A stretch of 64,000 nt of DNA, taken from Actinopolymorpha alba DSM 45243 (GTDB lineage Bacteria > Actinomycetota > Actinomycetes > Propionibacteriales > Actinopolymorphaceae). Of the stretch, positions 1 to 9,600 are shown in pieces. Under the pieces are notes generated by a model that had not been told where the DNA came from, searched no databases, and worked only from the letters and a program-made list of their open reading frames with translations. Numbering within the stretch: position 1 is the first letter of the stretch; each line of letters starts with the position of its first letter. The stretch is taken from contig NZ_KB892801.1 of assembly GCF_000373925.1 (NCBI RefSeq), positions 62,001 through 126,000 of the forward strand. The letters are read 5' to 3'. The position numbers were made by a program, and so were the translations under genes.

Positions 1-5
1 CCCGC

Positions 6-920
6 TCACGTGTCCGGCTCAGCGGTCGGGCGGAGCCGGCGGCGGTACTCGCTCGGGGTGAGCCCGACAAGGGTACGGAACCGCCGGGCGAAGTAGGTCG
101 GATCCGGCCACCCCACAAGAGCACCGACCCGGGCGACGGGTGTCGTACCGCCAGCCAGCAGCCCGGCCGCCTTCTCGGCGCGCAGCCGGGCCAGGTAGGC
201 GATCGGTGGAACCCCGAGGTCGCGCCGGAAGAGCCGGGAGAGGTACGCCGGATCCAGGCTCACCAGGCGCGCGATCTCCTCCACCTGCCAGGGGTGTTCC
301 GGTGCCGCGTCGAGTCGGCCGGCGGCTTCGGAGACGGCCGGATGCGGACCCCGAGGCTCGTGCGGGTGCGGCCCGGTGGACCCCGCCGCGGGCAGACCCG
401 CGACGAGTTGGCCGAGGACTGTGAGTAGCTGGCCGAGCAGGAGTACCCGGTCGTGGGGGCGTTCGGCGATCCGCCGTTCCAGAACACTGATCGACGCGAC
501 GGCCTCACGAGCGGCCAAGGCCGAGATCTCGACCGCAAGGACGCCTTGACAGTGTGGCGCGAGTGGCCCCGACCAGAGCAGGTCGGAGACCTCGGGTTCC
601 TCGCGCAGAAACGCCACGTCCCGTAGCAGCGTCGAAGGAGAAAGGCAGGTGTTGGCGACGACCAGCCCACGGCAGCCGGCGAACCCGTGCCAGGTGCCCG
701 GTCGCAGGACGAACACCTGACCCGCGCTCACCGAGGTAGCGCCGTGGGCGCACACGTGCGTGCCGGTACCAGCGCCGACGACGGCGATCTCCAGGAAGTC
801 ATGGCTGTGGATCTCGCTGTCACCGGCGAGGGTGGCGACGTTGGCGAAGAGAGGGAACGCGGCCGCGCGGAACAACTCGCGCTCGCGGTAGATCGGCGCC
901 GGTGGTTGCCCTGCGGACAC
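6..920 (-). CDS. AraC-family transcriptional regulator with N-terminal cupin sensor domain
   Basis: A 304-residue protein starting at GTG. Residues about 30-110 look like a cupin ligand-binding fold, with HSHDFLEI as the typical first cupin stretch of AraC sensors. Residues about 205-297 form the two helix-turn-helix units of the AraC DNA-binding domain; the second includes GWPDPTYFARRFRTLVGLTP, a good match to the family signature. Such proteins usually bind a small molecule, often a sugar, and act on the adjacent promoter. It is divergently transcribed from the PhyH dioxygenase gene, and the 128-bp gap holds a palindrome and a tandem direct repeat that could be its sites. The ligand cannot be read from the sequence, and no strong ribosome binding site precedes the start. 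Confidence 0.9.
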   Translation of the reverse strand: MSAGQPPAPIYRERELFRAAAFPLFANVATLAGDSEIHSHDFLEIAVVGAGTGTHVCAHGATSVSAGQVFVLRPGTWHGFAGCRGLVVANTCLSPSTLLRDVAFLREEPEVSDLLWSGPLAPHCQGVLAVEISALAAREAVASISVLERRIAERPHDRVLLLGQLLTVLGQLVAGLPAAGSTGPHPHEPRGPHPAVSEAAGRLDAAPEHPWQVEEIARLVSLDPAYLSRLFRRDLGVPPIAYLARLRAEKAAGLLAGGTTPVARVGALVGWPDPTYFARRFRTLVGLTPSEYRRRLRPTAEPDT

Positions 921-968
921 GTCAGGATCGTACGAGCGTTGGTCCGGATCTGCCTAGCTATCGGTACC

Positions 969-982
969 CCCTCACGTGAGGG
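969..982. promoter_or_regulatory. 14-bp perfect palindrome in divergent promoter region
   Basis: The sequence CCCTCACGTGAGGG is a perfect palindrome centred on CACGTG, about midway between the divergent AraC and PhyH genes. It is a plausible dimeric operator. Which protein binds it is unknown. Confidence 0.4.
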
Positions 983-1000
983 TAGGAGGCAGGGCACCAT

Positions 1001-1040
1001 CCATCTCCCTTTCGACAGGACCATCCCCATTTCGATAGGA
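1001..1040 (+). promoter_or_regulatory. Two head-to-tail 20-bp direct repeats upstream of the PhyH gene
   Basis: Positions 1001-1020 and 1021-1040 are direct repeats identical at 17 of 20 bases, abutting with no spacer. The second copy ends in the AGGAGGGG ribosome binding site of the PhyH gene. AraC-family dimers typically bind direct half-sites about two helical turns apart, so this is a candidate site for the neighbouring regulator. It would sit where it could block translation or early elongation. Confidence 0.5.
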
Positions 1041-1048
1041 GGGGCGCG

Positions 1049-1852
1049 ATGACCGGAAGCACGTCGCAGGAACGCTGGACCGACCTCGATGCGGCCGGCG
1101 CGGTGAATCAGCGCGTTGTCGACGACTATCGCCGGGACGGATTCGTCCGAGTCCGTGGCATCCTCGAGCCGGCCGAGGTCACGCGGTTCAAGGCCGCGGC
1201 CGAGGCGTATCTCGCGGCACACCGCTCCGAGAACTTCTCCAGGGACGCGGTGTTCACCCAACTCGTCAATGTCTGGCCGCGCGACCCCACGATCGCCGAG
1301 CTCACCCTCCATCCCAGGATCGCCCGGGTCGCTGAGCAGTTGGCCGGCATCCCGCTCCGCATCTGGCACGACCACATGCTCGTCAAGGAGCCTCACAACA
1401 ACGTGGCGACGGAGTTCCACCAGGACCGGCCCTACTGGCCGCACGCCAGTGACCGGCACTCGCTGTCAGCGTGGGTCGCCCTCGTCGACGTACCCTTCGA
1501 GCGCGGTTGTATGACCTTCCTGCCTGGTACGCAGAACCTCACGGGGTTTCGGCCGCAGAACCTCCACGACGAGGAGGATCTGTTCACGGTCGATCCGTCG
1601 TTGCGCTGGCGGCCGCGGGTCACGGTCCCGCTGCGGGCCGGCGACTGCACATTCCACTCCAGCTACACCGGTCACATGGCGCTGCCCAACCGCACCGACC
1701 AGGCCAGGTTCGCGCACGTCACGATCTACATGGACGCCGACACGGTGTACGCGGGTACGCCGCACGTCGTCACCGATCCGCTCGGCCTGGCCGCCGGAGA
1801 CCGGCTTGACGGCGAGACGTTTCCGCGGCCGTGGGGGACCACGGGTGGGTGA
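1049..1852 (+). CDS. Phytanoyl-CoA dioxygenase (PhyH) family Fe(II)/2-oxoglutarate oxygenase
   Basis: A 267-residue cytosolic protein with a strong ribosome binding site (GGAGGGG) before its ATG. It shows the PhyH core: the iron-binding HxD at His124-Gln-Asp126 (EFHQDRPYW), a distal His in the segment 203-209 (HSSYTGH), followed by the NRTDQAR stretch whose Arg220 fits the 2-oxoglutarate carboxylate ligand. The family hydroxylates or chlorinates small molecules using O2 and 2-oxoglutarate. The actual substrate is not evident. It faces an AraC regulator, which suggests substrate-inducible expression, and it has no obvious operon partner. Confidence 0.88.
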   Translation: MTGSTSQERWTDLDAAGAVNQRVVDDYRRDGFVRVRGILEPAEVTRFKAAAEAYLAAHRSENFSRDAVFTQLVNVWPRDPTIAELTLHPRIARVAEQLAGIPLRIWHDHMLVKEPHNNVATEFHQDRPYWPHASDRHSLSAWVALVDVPFERGCMTFLPGTQNLTGFRPQNLHDEEDLFTVDPSLRWRPRVTVPLRAGDCTFHSSYTGHMALPNRTDQARFAHVTIYMDADTVYAGTPHVVTDPLGLAAGDRLDGETFPRPWGTTGG

Positions 1853-2009
1853 CCTTCTTCGAAATCACATTGGTGTGGTTCAGCGGTGCGCGGCCGGGTT
1901 GACCAGAGCTGGTCCTGCCCCAGGCGTTTCATCTGATCACGTGGATAGGTACGTTCCGACCGTCAGGAGATGATCGTCTTACCTGGGGCCGCCGCGAGGA
2001 GGCGAGGTC

Positions 2010-3398
2010 GTGGAGTCGCGAACAGCGCCATCCCGAACAGCGTCGTCACGAACACCGTTCTCCCGAGCACGGTCCTCGCGAGGACCGGCTCGCCAGGCGC
2101 CCGCACCCGCCGGACGCCTGGCCCGATGGTCCCGCGCGGCCGTGGTCCTCGGGGCCGTCCTCGCCCTCGCGCCGGCCGGGATGGCGTACGCCGACCCGCA
2201 GGACCCGGCGAAGGTGCCAAGCCAGCAGCAGGTTGAGGACGCCCGCCGCGAGGTGGACACCGCAGCCGGAAGCGTCGGCCGAATCCAGGCCCAGCTCGCG
2301 TCCGCCGATGCTCGCCTCCGCCAACTCGAGATCGACGCGCAGGCCGCGGCCGAGGTCTATAACACCGCCGTCTACCAGCGTTCGCAGGCCGAGGCCGCCG
2401 CGCGGCAGGCGGCGCAGCGGGCGGAGGCGGCCCGGCGGGCGTCTGAGGAGAAGCGGCGGGATCTCGCGCGGTTGGCGGCGGCGACGTACCGCCTCGATCC
2501 GGGTCTCACGGAAGTAGCGGCGTACCTGCGCGCCGACGGCCCCAGCGGTCTCCTCGACCAGACCTCGACGGTCTCGATGGTGTCGGCGTCCGTGACCGAC
2601 GCCTACCGGTCACTGCGCGCCAGCCAGTCCGTGGCGAGGGTGCTCGACGCCGAGGCGGCGAAGGCGGTGGCCGCCCAGGCCGCGCAAACAGAGCAGGCGG
2701 CGCAGGCCCGGCAGCGCGCCGAGGCGTTGGCAGGCGCCCAGGCAGGGGCGGTCGCGGCGATCAGTACCGAGAAGCGGGCGTTGGTCGAGCGGCTCGCCGA
2801 GCTGGGGCGGATCTCCGTCGACCTCGCCGCCGCCCGCCAGGAGGGTCTGGAACGCCAGGCGCAGGAGCGTGCCGAGCAGGCCCGCCGCCAAGCGGAGGAG
2901 CAGCGCAAGGCCGAGGAGAAGCGCAAGCAGGACGGCGACGACGGGACGGGCGATAACGGGAGCGGTGGCGGTGGCGGTGGCGATACGGGCGGCGACGGGC
3001 CCGACGACGGGGGAGGCGTACCCTCCCCGCGTCAACGCCAGGTTGCGCTGGCGTTCGTGCTCGCCCAGCTTGGTGAACCGTACGTCTTCGGCGCGGCCGG
3101 GCCGGACACCTGGGACTGCTCGGGCCTGACGATGCGGGCCTGGGAAGCCGCCGGGATCTCGATGCCGCACTTCGCCCGTGGGCAGTACCGCCAGTCCCGA
3201 CCGATCGCGATGAGCGAGCTGCGGGCGGGTGACCTGATCTTCTGGGCGAGTAACCCGACCGACTCCAACACGATCTACCACGAGGCGATGTACCTCGGCG
3301 GCGGCCAGATGGTGCATGCGCCCCGGCCCGGCCGGAACGTCGAGAAGCGCTCGATGTTCTACATGGGTACGCCGACGCACTTCGCCCGGCCACGGTGA
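2010..3398 (+). CDS. Secreted NlpC/P60 peptidoglycan endopeptidase, RipA-like
   Basis: A 462-residue protein with a GTG start preceded by GAGGAGGCGAG. After an Arg/Ser-rich n-region, residues about 42-61 form a hydrophobic signal segment ending near AYA/DP. Residues about 70-310 are an Ala/Gln/Glu-rich coiled coil, then a Gly/Asp-rich linker (DDGTGDNGSGGGGG). The C-terminal NlpC/P60 domain (about 345-462) carries the catalytic Cys370 in WDCSGL and His424 in YHEAMYLG. This is the layout of actinobacterial RipA-type hydrolases that cut peptide stems in the cell wall and act in daughter-cell separation. The coiled coil normally holds the enzyme inactive or recruits it to a partner. I saw no c-di-AMP riboswitch in the 157 bp upstream. 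Confidence 0.92.
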   Translation: MESRTAPSRTASSRTPFSRARSSRGPARQAPAPAGRLARWSRAAVVLGAVLALAPAGMAYADPQDPAKVPSQQQVEDARREVDTAAGSVGRIQAQLASADARLRQLEIDAQAAAEVYNTAVYQRSQAEAAARQAAQRAEAARRASEEKRRDLARLAAATYRLDPGLTEVAAYLRADGPSGLLDQTSTVSMVSASVTDAYRSLRASQSVARVLDAEAAKAVAAQAAQTEQAAQARQRAEALAGAQAGAVAAISTEKRALVERLAELGRISVDLAAARQEGLERQAQERAEQARRQAEEQRKAEEKRKQDGDDGTGDNGSGGGGGGDTGGDGPDDGGGVPSPRQRQVALAFVLAQLGEPYVFGAAGPDTWDCSGLTMRAWEAAGISMPHFARGQYRQSRPIAMSELRAGDLIFWASNPTDSNTIYHEAMYLGGGQMVHAPRPGRNVEKRSMFYMGTPTHFARPR

Positions 3399-3440
3399 GT
3401 GGTCGGCGCGGCCTATTCGCGGGAGAAGGTAGCGGGAGGC

Positions 3441-3487
3441 GACTTGGCGGAGGCGTCTCGGCGTCTTTGCCGAAATTCCTCCGCCAG
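3441..3487. repeat. Interspersed hairpin repeat, family A copy 1
   Basis: Outer arms TGGCGGAGG (3445-3453) and CCTCCGCCA (3478-3486) enclose an inner TCGG (3458-3461)/CCGA (3470-3473) stem. The same two-stem design with the same arm sequences recurs at 20084-20131 and 35251-35300. It lies between the NlpC/P60 and acetyltransferase genes. Confidence 0.8.
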
Positions 3488-3554
3488 GGGGGCCATGATC
3501 AACGGTCTCGGGCTCCGACATTCCCATGGCGGCCGTGCTCATATGCTGCCGGAC

Positions 3555-4064
3555 ATGCTGAGGTTGGAACGTCTGCACGCTGACCACGCGCCTGCTCTGC
3601 TGGCGTTCGAGCGGGAGAACCGCGAGTTCTTCGTTCGGACGGTGCCGGATCGCGGGGACGCGTACTTCACCGAGTTCGCCGACCTGCACCGTGCCCGGCT
3701 CGCCGAGCAGGACGCCGGTGTCTGTCATTTTCACGTCGTCATCGACGAACACGGGGATCTGATCGGTCGGGTCAACCTCATCGATGTCAGTGCGGGCGCT
3801 GCTGAGCTCGGCTACCGGATCGGTGAGCGCGCTACTGGCCGGGGCGTCGCGACGGCCGCGGTTGGGGAGGTGCGCCGCCTGGCGGTCGAGGCGTACGACC
3901 TTTCGAACCTCAGGGCGGTCACCACCCGCGACAACCCGGCGTCCATGGCCGTGCTCCAACGCAACGGGTTCACCGCCGTGGCGGACATCCAGCTCGACGG
4001 GCGACCCGGTGTGCGGTACGAGTGCCAGCTGGCCAAGGTGGGTGGGCGCGCCGCCGCCGGCTGA
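3555..4064 (+). CDS. GNAT-family N-acetyltransferase, RimJ/RimL-like
   Basis: About 169 residues, starting MLRLERLHADH; an ATG at 3543 is an alternative and neither has a clear ribosome binding site. The frame is open further upstream but runs through the family A repeat, so a longer start is unlikely. The GNAT core is visible: GYRIGERATGRGVATAAVGE fits motif A with its acetyl-CoA loop, and TRDNPASMAVLQRNGF is the typical motif B of RimJ/RimL enzymes. Members acetylate protein N-termini or small molecules; the substrate here is unknown. The stop is 12 bp before the SAM hydrolase gene, so the two may be co-transcribed. Confidence 0.85.
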   Translation: MLRLERLHADHAPALLAFERENREFFVRTVPDRGDAYFTEFADLHRARLAEQDAGVCHFHVVIDEHGDLIGRVNLIDVSAGAAELGYRIGERATGRGVATAAVGEVRRLAVEAYDLSNLRAVTTRDNPASMAVLQRNGFTAVADIQLDGRPGVRYECQLAKVGGRAAAG

Positions 4065-4076
4065 GAGAATCCGTTC

Positions 4077-4913
4077 ATGCCGCAGCTGATCGCCTTCCTC
4101 ACCGACTACGGCACCCGCGACGGCTTCGCGGCGGTGTGCCACGGCGTCATCACCCAGGCCGCGCCCGGCGTCCAGATGCTTGACGTGAGCCACGACGTAC
4201 CCCCGCAGGATGTCCGTCACGGCGCGGCGGTCCTCGCGCGGGTGGCCAGGTATCTCCCGCCGGCGATCTTCCTCGCGGTGGTCGACCCCGGTGTCGGCAC
4301 GTCCCGGCGGGGTGTCGCGCTGGCCGCCGGCCGGAGCATGCTGGTCGGGCCCGACAACGGCCTGCTCCTGCCGGCCGCGGAGGTCCTGGGTGGCATCACC
4401 GAGGCGCGCGTGCTCAGCAACATGGCGCTGTGGCTGCCCGACGTCGACCAGACGTTCCACGGCCGCGACATCTTCGCGCCGGTGGCGGCCCACCTGGCCC
4501 ATGGCGGCGCGATGTCGGAGGTGGGCGAACTCCTGAAGCCCGCTGACCTGACCCACCTCCCGGAGCCGCGCCGCGAGGTCGCCGACGGGCGGCTGACGTG
4601 TGAGGTGACGTACGTCGACCGGTTCGCGAACGTCCAGCTGGCCGGGGGCCCCGAAGACCTGGAGCTGCTCCGCGAGTGGGCGGTCCGCGGTCCGGAGGAG
4701 CCGCAAGGGCACATTGACATCGAGGCGGGCGATCGTCGGGACCGGGCAGCGGTGGGTACTACGTTCGGCGACGTAGCCACCGGCGAGCTCCTCGCCTACT
4801 GCGACTCCGACGGCCGCCTGGCGCTCGCCGTCAACAACGGGGAGGCGGCGGCTCGGCTCGGCGTGCGCACCGGCGACGTCGTACATTTGCGCCGCCCGAC
4901 AGCTCCTGCCTGA
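4077..4913 (+). CDS. SAM hydrolase (DUF62, SAM hydroxide adenosyltransferase family)
   Basis: A 278-residue protein beginning MPQLIAFLTDYGTRDGF, the hallmark N-terminus of the DUF62/fluorinase superfamily. It keeps the Asp-Arg-His triad of the SAM-hydrolysing branch: VVDPGVGTSRRG supplies Asp and Arg, and TFHGRDIFAP supplies His. That branch activates water and splits S-adenosylmethionine to adenosine and methionine. True fluorinases and chlorinases lack this triad, so halogenation is not expected. Its role in the cell is unsettled. It follows the acetyltransferase by 12 bp and ends 15 bp from the convergent ppa gene. Confidence 0.9.
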   Translation: MPQLIAFLTDYGTRDGFAAVCHGVITQAAPGVQMLDVSHDVPPQDVRHGAAVLARVARYLPPAIFLAVVDPGVGTSRRGVALAAGRSMLVGPDNGLLLPAAEVLGGITEARVLSNMALWLPDVDQTFHGRDIFAPVAAHLAHGGAMSEVGELLKPADLTHLPEPRREVADGRLTCEVTYVDRFANVQLAGGPEDLELLREWAVRGPEEPQGHIDIEAGDRRDRAAVGTTFGDVATGELLAYCDSDGRLALAVNNGEAAARLGVRTGDVVHLRRPTAPA

Positions 4914-4928
4914 CCGCAGACCAGGGCG

Positions 4929-5420
4929 TCAGTGCTTCCCGAGCGCCTGGAAGCGTTCCTGTGACGCGACGATCTCCGCCTCCGCCTCCTGGCGGCCGAC
5001 CCAGGTGGCGCCTTCGACGGACTTACCGGGCTCGAGCTCCTTGTAGACCTCGAAGAAGTGCTGGATCTCCAGGCGGTCGAACGGCGGCATGTCGTCGATG
5101 TCCTGGAAGCGGTCGAGGCGCGGATCGTTGGCGGGTACGCAGACCACCTTGTCGTCGCGGCCCTTCTCGTCGCGCATCCGGAACATCGCCACCGGACGGA
5201 CCCGGATCAGGCAGCCGGGGAACGTCGGCTCCTGCAGGAGGACAAGCGCGTCGAGCGGGTCGCCGTCCTGGCCGAGGGTGTCTTCGATGAAGCCGTAGTC
5301 GGCGGGGTACTGCGTGGCCGTGAAGAGGGTCCTGTCGAGCCGGATCCGCCCACTCTCGTGATCCATCTCGTATTTGTTCCGCTGACCCTTGGGGATCTCG
5401 ATCGTCACGTCGACGTCCAC
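4929..5420 (-). CDS. ppa: Inorganic pyrophosphatase
   Basis: A 163-residue family I soluble pyrophosphatase. I place the start at the GTG at 5420 ([18 protein letters not shown]), which has GGAAGG upstream; the open frame continues farther but into non-conserved repeat sequence. Metal and substrate residues are present: the ExxxGxxxLDR region (ESGRIRLDR), YPADYGF, and the signature [10 protein letters not shown] with its Asp residues. It hydrolyses PPi to phosphate and pulls biosynthetic reactions forward. It is divergent from dacB, the usual actinobacterial arrangement. Confidence 0.97.
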   Translation of the reverse strand: MDVDVTIEIPKGQRNKYEMDHESGRIRLDRTLFTATQYPADYGFIEDTLGQDGDPLDALVLLQEPTFPGCLIRVRPVAMFRMRDEKGRDDKVVCVPANDPRLDRFQDIDDMPPFDRLEIQHFFEVYKELEPGKSVEGATWVGRQEAEAEIVASQERFQALGKH

Positions 5421-5505
5421 AGCGCCCTGCCTTCCGTTATCACCGCGTGCCCTAGTGTCGCGCACGTTCCACCCGGCTAGTGCGAAGGGGCAGGGCGGAT
5501 GACCT

Positions 5506-5618
5506 CCCACCCCCGCTCTGTTGGTTCCGGCCCCACCGGGCTTCGCCCGTCTGGGCCCACCCCCGCTCTGTTGGTTCCGCCCCACCGGGCTTCGCCCGTC
5601 TGGGCCCACCCCCGCCGC
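5506..5618. repeat. Tandem 49-50 bp repeat (2.2 copies) between ppa and dacB
   Basis: Units starting CCCACCCCCGCTCTG at 5506 and 5556 are nearly identical, and a third begins at 5605 and breaks off. Each holds the short hairpin GGGCTTCGCCC. A related stretch of about 25 bp, with the same GGGCTTCGCCC and flanking CCCAC and GGGCCCACC, lies inside the esterase coding region near 16031-16056 on the opposite strand. The block occupies the divergent ppa-dacB promoter region. Confidence 0.8.
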
Positions 5619-5676
5619 GCAGCTGGAAGTGCACGTAAGGTCCCGTACGGGGTATGCGGACCAGGGGAGGTCAACC

Positions 5677-7149
5677 GTGGGGGGTCGACAACAAACCCGG
5701 GAGCCGGCGACCGGCGCCAAGGTCGCGGTGGCGCTAGCGGTCGTTGGCGCCCTCGTCGTGGGCGCGCTGGCGGCGGTCGCCACCGGGGCCGTCAAACTCA
5801 CCTGGTCGCCGCGGACCCCGTCCAGCGTCGTGACCCGCAGCCCGACGCTTCCGCCCGCCACGGCCGCACCCACCCCGACCCGGGCGCCGGCCCGACCGGT
5901 CCTGCGGGCCCTCGACGGGAAGGCCCGCACTCCGACCAACGCCGGCCTCGCCGAGGCACTTGGCCCGCTGCTCGCCTCCCCGGCGCTGGGGGCCCACGCG
6001 TCGGTGGCGGTCCGCGACGTCACGACGGGCAAAGTGGTGTACGGCAAGGACCAGACGGGCTCCTACATCCCCGCGTCCACGACCAAGATCCTCACCAGCG
6101 CGGCCGTGCTCGCCACGCTCGGGCCGGCGCACCGCTTCGACACGAAGGTCGTCGCGGGTTCCCAGCCCGACCAGATCGTGCTGGTCGGCGGCGGTGACCC
6201 GCTGCTTGCCACCGCTCGGGCCCGCACCCGTTCGGACCCGGCCGTCGCCCGCGACTACCCCACACCCGCCACCGTCGACGACCTGGCCGCCCAGACCGCC
6301 CGGCGCCTGCGGGCGTCCGGCACCACGAAGGTGAGCCTGCGGTTCGACGACACGTTGTTCTCGCAGCCGGAGAACCCCGCATGGGAGAGCCAGTACGTTC
6401 CCTCCGGCGTGGTCGCGCGGATCTCATCCCTGTGGGTCGACGAGGCCAAGCTGTCCTGGCCGGCGCGAGTACCGCGAGCCAGCGACCCCGCACAAACCGC
6501 TGCCAAGGCGTTCGCCACCGCACTGACCGCCCGCGGCGTCACCGTGGTCGGATCCCCGGCCCGCGGCAAGGCGCCCGCGAAGTCCACCGAACTCGCCCGC
6601 GTCTCCTCGCCGCCGTTGGAGGAGATCGTCGAACACACGCTGCTGATCAGTGACAACGACGCCGCCGAGGTGCTCGCGCGGCACGTCGCGATCGCCGAGG
6701 GCAAGCCGGCGACCTTCGCGGGGGCGACGAGCGCGATCAAGGAGGTCCTCGCCCGGATCGGGGTCACCGAGGCCGACCAGATCGAGCTGCACGACGGCAG
6801 CGGGCTCTCTCGGCAAGGCCGGCTCAGTGCCGACGTTCTCACCGAGACGCTGGCGCTCGCCGCCCGGCCGGAGTTCCCGGAACTTCGGGCCGTCCTGACC
6901 GGGCTGCCGGTGGCCGGGTTCAGCGGCAGCCTCGACCAGCGGTTCTACGGCGCCGCCGCGACCGGCATCGGCCAGGTGCGCGCCAAGACCGGAACGTTGA
7001 GCGGGATCGGGTCCCTCGCCGGTGTCGCCACCACGAAGGACGGCACCCTCCTGGCGTTCGCGGTGATCTCCGACCAGGCTCGTATGTCAGACCCGCGGCC
7101 GGCGCTCGACCAGATCGCCGCGACGCTCGCCGGATGTGGGTGCCGCTGA
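5677..7149 (+). CDS. dacB: D-alanyl-D-alanine carboxypeptidase/endopeptidase, PBP4 (DacB) type
   Basis: I use the GTG at 5677 because AGGGGAGG lies 6 bp upstream, giving 490 residues. A single hydrophobic segment at residues 14-40 serves as signal anchor and is followed by a Pro/Thr-rich linker. The class C penicillin-binding fold shows all three motifs: SxxK as Ser134-Thr-Thr-Lys137 (PASTTKIL), SxN in LISDNDAAE, and KTG in RAKTGTLSG. The enzyme trims D-Ala from, or cuts cross-links in, peptidoglycan outside the membrane. It stands at the head of the conserved dacB-DUF2342-tilS-hpt-ftsH block. Confidence 0.93.
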   Translation: MGGRQQTREPATGAKVAVALAVVGALVVGALAAVATGAVKLTWSPRTPSSVVTRSPTLPPATAAPTPTRAPARPVLRALDGKARTPTNAGLAEALGPLLASPALGAHASVAVRDVTTGKVVYGKDQTGSYIPASTTKILTSAAVLATLGPAHRFDTKVVAGSQPDQIVLVGGGDPLLATARARTRSDPAVARDYPTPATVDDLAAQTARRLRASGTTKVSLRFDDTLFSQPENPAWESQYVPSGVVARISSLWVDEAKLSWPARVPRASDPAQTAAKAFATALTARGVTVVGSPARGKAPAKSTELARVSSPPLEEIVEHTLLISDNDAAEVLARHVAIAEGKPATFAGATSAIKEVLARIGVTEADQIELHDGSGLSRQGRLSADVLTETLALAARPEFPELRAVLTGLPVAGFSGSLDQRFYGAAATGIGQVRAKTGTLSGIGSLAGVATTKDGTLLAFAVISDQARMSDPRPALDQIAATLAGCGCR

Positions 7150-7270
7150 CAGATCTGCTGGCGGGTGGTGTGACGACAGACCCGCCGACAGTTACGCATC
7201 GATCGGAGCTGGGCTGGCATGACCGCGTACGGTGGGGACATGAGCGATCGGAGCGGAAGCGAGGACGCGT

Positions 7271-8497
7271 ATGAGCGACCGTGCTAACCCGGGCGCGACT
7301 CCGGGGCCCGACCTCTCCGGCGCCCGCGACGATGCGGAGTCGATGGTCGACTGGGACCTCGCCCTTGCGACAGCCAGGCGACTCCTCCGCCCCGGCCCCG
7401 ACGTCACGGTGGACGAGGCCCGCCAGGTCGTTGCCGACCTGAGGGAGTTCGCCACCAAGGCTGAGGGCCACGTGCGCAGCTATACCGGCCTGCACACGAC
7501 CGGCGCCCGGGCGCCGGTGGTCGTCGTCGACCGGAACGGCTGGGTCCAGGCCAACGTCGACGCGTTCCGGCAGGTCCTCGAGCCCCTGGTGGACAAGGTC
7601 CGCGAACGCCGCGGCGGGGCTGATCTCTCCCGAATGGGGACGTTCGGGTCCCGGGTCACCGGTGTCGAGGCCGGCGCTCTCCTGGCGTTTCTGTCCAGCA
7701 AGGTCCTCGGGCAGTTCGACCCGTTCTGGTCCGACGGCGCGGTCGGCGTACCCGCTCCTCGGGTCAGTCCTGACGGCGGGGTGGACGGCGCGGGTGCGGC
7801 TGGTACGCCGGAAGGCCGGGCCGCCGAGCTGGTTCCGAGCGCGCCGCCAGCCGGCCGGCTGCTTCTCGTCGCTCCCAACGTGGCCCACGTCGAGCGGGAG
7901 CTCGGCGTCGACCCGCATGACTTCCGGCTCTGGGTCTGCCTGCATGAGGAGACCCACCGGGTGCAGTTCACGGCGGTGCCGTGGCTCCGCGATCACCTGC
8001 GTGGCCAGATCCGCTCCTTCCTCGAAGAGACCGACATCGACCCGACGGCGATGTTCTCCCACCTCCGCCAGGGCTTCGAGCAGCTCGGTCGGACTGCCCG
8101 CGGTGGCCAGCAGGAGGTGTCGTTCATCGACCTGGTGCAGACGCCGGCGCAGCGGGAGATCCTCGACCAGGTGACGGCGGTGATGTCCCTGCTCGAGGGG
8201 CACGCCGACGTGGTGATGGACGGCGTCGGACCAGAGGTCATCCCCTCGGTCGCCACGATCCGGTCGAGCTTCCAGCAGCGTAGGAGCGGGGGGAGCTGGC
8301 TCGATCAGTTCCTGAAGCGGATGCTCGGTCTTGACGCCAAGCTCCGCCAGTACCGCGATGGCGCGGCGTTCGTCCGCACCACGGTCGCGGCGGTCGGGCA
8401 GGAGGGCTTCAACGCCGTGTGGGCGTCGCCCGCACACCTGCCGACCAAGGCCGAGATACACGACCCCGACGCGTGGGTACGCCGGGTGCACGGATAG
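7271..8497 (+). CDS. DUF2342 zinc-dependent metalloprotease-like protein
   Basis: A 408-residue actinobacteria-specific protein of the family often labelled coenzyme F420 biosynthesis-associated. It has a GAGGAC ribosome binding site before its ATG. The zinc motif HExxH is intact at His225-Glu226 and His229 ([11 protein letters not shown]), followed by a helical region with a likely downstream ligand. No signal peptide or membrane segment is visible, so it is probably cytosolic. The substrate is unknown. It is regularly found immediately upstream of tilS, as here, and the two probably form one transcript. A 14-aa-scale Ala/Gly-rich insert near residues 160-195 looks like a loop. Confidence 0.87.
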   Translation: MSDRANPGATPGPDLSGARDDAESMVDWDLALATARRLLRPGPDVTVDEARQVVADLREFATKAEGHVRSYTGLHTTGARAPVVVVDRNGWVQANVDAFRQVLEPLVDKVRERRGGADLSRMGTFGSRVTGVEAGALLAFLSSKVLGQFDPFWSDGAVGVPAPRVSPDGGVDGAGAAGTPEGRAAELVPSAPPAGRLLLVAPNVAHVERELGVDPHDFRLWVCLHEETHRVQFTAVPWLRDHLRGQIRSFLEETDIDPTAMFSHLRQGFEQLGRTARGGQQEVSFIDLVQTPAQREILDQVTAVMSLLEGHADVVMDGVGPEVIPSVATIRSSFQQRRSGGSWLDQFLKRMLGLDAKLRQYRDGAAFVRTTVAAVGQEGFNAVWASPAHLPTKAEIHDPDAWVRRVHG

Positions 8498-8511
8498 CCG
8501 AGCTACTGCCG

Positions 8512-9597
8512 ATGGGACCGCACCCCGCGGTGGCGGCGGTCCGGGCGGCCGTCCGCCGTTCACTCGCCGATCTCCAACCCGGCGCACGGATCCTCGTGGC
8601 CTGCTCGGGTGGCGCCGACTCCCTCGCCCTGGCGGCCGCGACGGCGTTCGAGGCCCGCAGGGCCGGGTGGATCGCCGGCGCCATCACGGTCGACCACGGC
8701 CTGCAACCCGGCTCAGCCGGCCGGGCAGCTCAGGTGGCTGAACTCCTGAGATCCCTCGGCCTTCATCCGGTCGAGGTCGCGACCGTCACGGTGAACGCCG
8801 GAGGTGGGCCTGAGGCGGCTGCACGGCGGGCCAGGTACGCCGCGCTCGACGCCGCCGCCGACCGACTCGACGCGCGCGTCGTCCTGCTCGGCCACACCCG
8901 CGACGACCAGGCGGAGACGGTGTTGCTCGGCCTGGCCCGCGGCTCGGGTGCGCGTTCGCTCGCCGGCATGCCGGCACGGGCGCCCGCGGCCTCACCCGAC
9001 GCCGGCCGCGCCGGGCAGCCGGTGCCTGACCGCTATCGCCGGCCGCTGCTCGGACTCGACCGGATCGTCACCCGTGACGCGTGCGCGGCCGCCGGGCTCG
9101 AGGTCTGGGAAGACCCGCACAACGCTGATCCGGCGTACGCCAGGGTCCGGGTTCGCCGGCAGGTGCTCCCGGTGATGGAGCAGGAGCTGGGGCCCGGGAT
9201 CGCCGCGGCCCTGGCCCGCACTGCGGAGCTGCTGCGCGACGACGCGGACGCGCTGGACGCGTGGGCGGATCAGGCGTACGCCGACTGCACCGCGGCCGCC
9301 GACACGCTCGCCGGCACGCACGCCGGCCCGCGCGCCGACCCGCTCCAGGTCGATCGGCTGATCCCGCTGCCCGCGGCGGTCCGCCGCCGGGTGTTCCGCC
9401 GCGCGGCGCTCGGGGCCGGATGCCCCGGCACCGATCTCTTCGCCCGCCACCTCCTGGCGCTCGACGCCCTGGTGACGGACTGGCGCGGTCAGGTCGGCGT
9501 CGACCTGCCTGGTGGTATCCGGGCCTGCCGTCGCGGCGGACTGATCTCCTTCGCCCGACCACCCGCGGCCGAGACGGGGACGCCCCAGCGTTCTTGA
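8512..9597 (+). CDS. tilS: tRNA(Ile)-lysidine synthase
   Basis: About 361 residues from the ATG at 8512; the frame is open back to 8419, overlapping the upstream gene, so the start is uncertain. The PP-loop is clear: [10 protein letters not shown] with Ser-Gly-Gly-x-Asp-Ser at residues 32-37. [15 protein letters not shown] and [16 protein letters not shown] are also typical TilS stretches. The enzyme ligates lysine to C34 of tRNA-Ile(CAU), switching codon reading from AUG to AUA, and is essential in most bacteria. It follows the DUF2342 gene by 14 bp. In many actinomycetes hpt and ftsH follow directly; here a DJ-1 gene on the other strand intervenes. Confidence 0.94.
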   Translation: MGPHPAVAAVRAAVRRSLADLQPGARILVACSGGADSLALAAATAFEARRAGWIAGAITVDHGLQPGSAGRAAQVAELLRSLGLHPVEVATVTVNAGGGPEAAARRARYAALDAAADRLDARVVLLGHTRDDQAETVLLGLARGSGARSLAGMPARAPAASPDAGRAGQPVPDRYRRPLLGLDRIVTRDACAAAGLEVWEDPHNADPAYARVRVRRQVLPVMEQELGPGIAAALARTAELLRDDADALDAWADQAYADCTAAADTLAGTHAGPRADPLQVDRLIPLPAAVRRRVFRRAALGAGCPGTDLFARHLLALDALVTDWRGQVGVDLPGGIRACRRGGLISFARPPAAETGTPQRS

Positions 9598-9600
9598 TCA

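Noticed and set aside
1853-2009. Possible c-di-AMP (ydaO-type) riboswitch before the NlpC/P60 gene
   Set aside because: Such riboswitches often precede wall hydrolases in actinomycetes and disA is in the window, but the 157-bp gap shows none of the conserved ydaO core segments.
2610-4886. A 758-codon open frame on the minus strand
   Set aside because: It runs antisense across three clear plus-strand genes (NlpC/P60, acetyltransferase, SAM hydrolase) and its protein has no domain pattern. Long antisense frames are normal in high-GC DNA.
4077-4913. Fluorinase or chlorinase
   Set aside because: The Asp-Arg-His triad of SAM hydrolases is present, which is the feature that separates DUF62 enzymes from the halogenases.
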